Of a stretch of DNA of 6,125 nucleotides, positions 5,668-6,125 are shown piece by piece (positions within the stretch are counted from its first letter, which is position 1; every line of letters begins with the position of its first letter). The notes under the pieces are model-generated. The model ran no database searches. It had not been told where the DNA came from and saw nothing but the letters and a program-made list of their open reading frames with translations. The translations under genes and the position numbers were made by a program. The stretch spans positions 1 to 6,125 of the forward strand of contig JAITPU010000027.1 of assembly GCA_031289235.1 (NCBI GenBank), written 5' to 3'. This DNA is from Eubacteriales Family XIII. Incertae Sedis bacterium. GTDB lineage: Bacteria; Bacillota; Clostridia; Peptostreptococcales; Anaerovoracaceae.

Positions 5668-6125
5668 ATGGATATAAGGCGATTGAGCGCCCTTGAGCTT
5701 GGCGAAAAAATAAAGAAAAGGGAGATCAGCAGTCCGGAAGCCGTTGAAGAGTATCTGCGCGCGATCCAAGAGGAAGACGCCGCTATAAACGCCTACATCA
5801 CGGTTTTCCGGGAAGAAGCGCTGCGGGACGCCCGCGAAGCGCAGAAAGGCATAGAGAGCGGAGAATTGACGTCACCGCTCGCCGGAGTTCCGGTAGCCGT
5901 GAAAGACAATATCTGCGTGCGGGACCGTTTGACCACGTCGGCGTCGAGGATGCTGGAGAATTTCAGACCTCCTTACGACGCGCACGTTGTTGAAAAATTT
6001 AAGGCGGCGGGCGCGGTCATTATCGGAAAGACAAATCTGGACGAATTTGCCATGGGCAGCTCGACGGAGACTTCTTATTACGGGATCACTAAAAACCCAT
6101 GGGATGCGGAGCGGGTTCCGGGGGG
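5668..6125 (+). CDS. gatA: Asp/Glu-tRNA amidotransferase subunit A, partial (3' end outside window)
   Basis: This is the amidase-signature glutaminase subunit of GatCAB. It releases ammonia from glutamine, which is channelled to GatB for amidation of misacylated tRNA. The frame opens MDIRRLSALELGEKI and runs to the window edge with 152 complete codons, about a third of the usual 480-490 residues. The catalytic Lys of the Ser-cisSer-Lys triad is in VKDN at residue 79 (5902-5904), the same number as in the Staphylococcus aureus enzyme, which supports the ATG at 5668. Downstream family landmarks are TTSASRMLENF, GAVIIGKTNLDEFAMGSS and NPWD, then VPGG at the edge. The window stops two bases into codon 153, directly before the expected cis-Ser (residue 154); the nucleophile Ser is also beyond the edge. 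gatB is expected after gatA. The break is a window edge, not a pseudogene sign. Confidence 0.96.
   Translation, partial: MDIRRLSALELGEKIKKREISSPEAVEEYLRAIQEEDAAINAYITVFREEALRDAREAQKGIESGELTSPLAGVPVAVKDNICVRDRLTTSASRMLENFRPPYDAHVVEKFKAAGAVIIGKTNLDEFAMGSSTETSYYGITKNPWDAERVPG

Noticed and set aside
5867..5874. TGACGTCA palindrome in gatA
   Set aside because: It falls within conserved-frame codons, and a single 8-base palindrome is expected by chance.

Overview
The window is a run of five same-strand housekeeping genes: gyrB (5' end cut off by the window), gyrA, trpS, gatC and gatA (3' end cut off). All lie on the + strand, and the gaps of about 50 to 110 bases contain no convincing terminator. 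The best guess for the organism is a clostridia-like member of the Bacillota. Four things point that way: GyrB lacks the large TOPRIM-region insertion of Proteobacteria and ends in KNLDI; GyrA is of the shorter Gram-positive size; the TrpRS residue numbering matches the Geobacillus enzyme; and GatCAB genes are present. The composition is moderately GC-rich, with heavy use of AGA/AGG as well as CGN arginine codons. Genus-level placement cannot be made by eye.

Layout: 1-1569 is the C-terminal four fifths of GyrB, entering in frame at the GLHGVG ATP-lid motif. 1570-1679 is a gap with three small stem-loops, including a perfect 7-bp inverted repeat just ahead of gyrA. 1680-4172 is a complete gyrA, with the start moved to an ATG that has properly spaced Shine-Dalgarno bases. 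4173-4246 is a gap with two short tandem hairpins and no T-box. 4247-5230 is trpS. 5231-5323 is a gap. 5324-5614 is gatC, with a TTG start and a strong ribosome binding site. 5615-5667 is a short gap. 5668-6125 is the first 152 codons of gatA, which break off just before the catalytic cis-serine.

Together the genes encode both subunits of DNA gyrase (negative supercoiling, topology of replication and transcription) followed by two translation functions: charging of tRNA-Trp, and the amidotransferase that converts misacylated Glu-tRNA-Gln and/or Asp-tRNA-Asn to the correct amide form. gatB, the third amidotransferase subunit, is expected just downstream. No mobile element, CRISPR array, RNA gene or novel multi-gene system is visible. 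The points worth a second look are small: an unusual residue after KMSKS in TrpRS, a second GyrA-box-like motif, the structured gaps with possible mini-ORFs, and the gene order itself.
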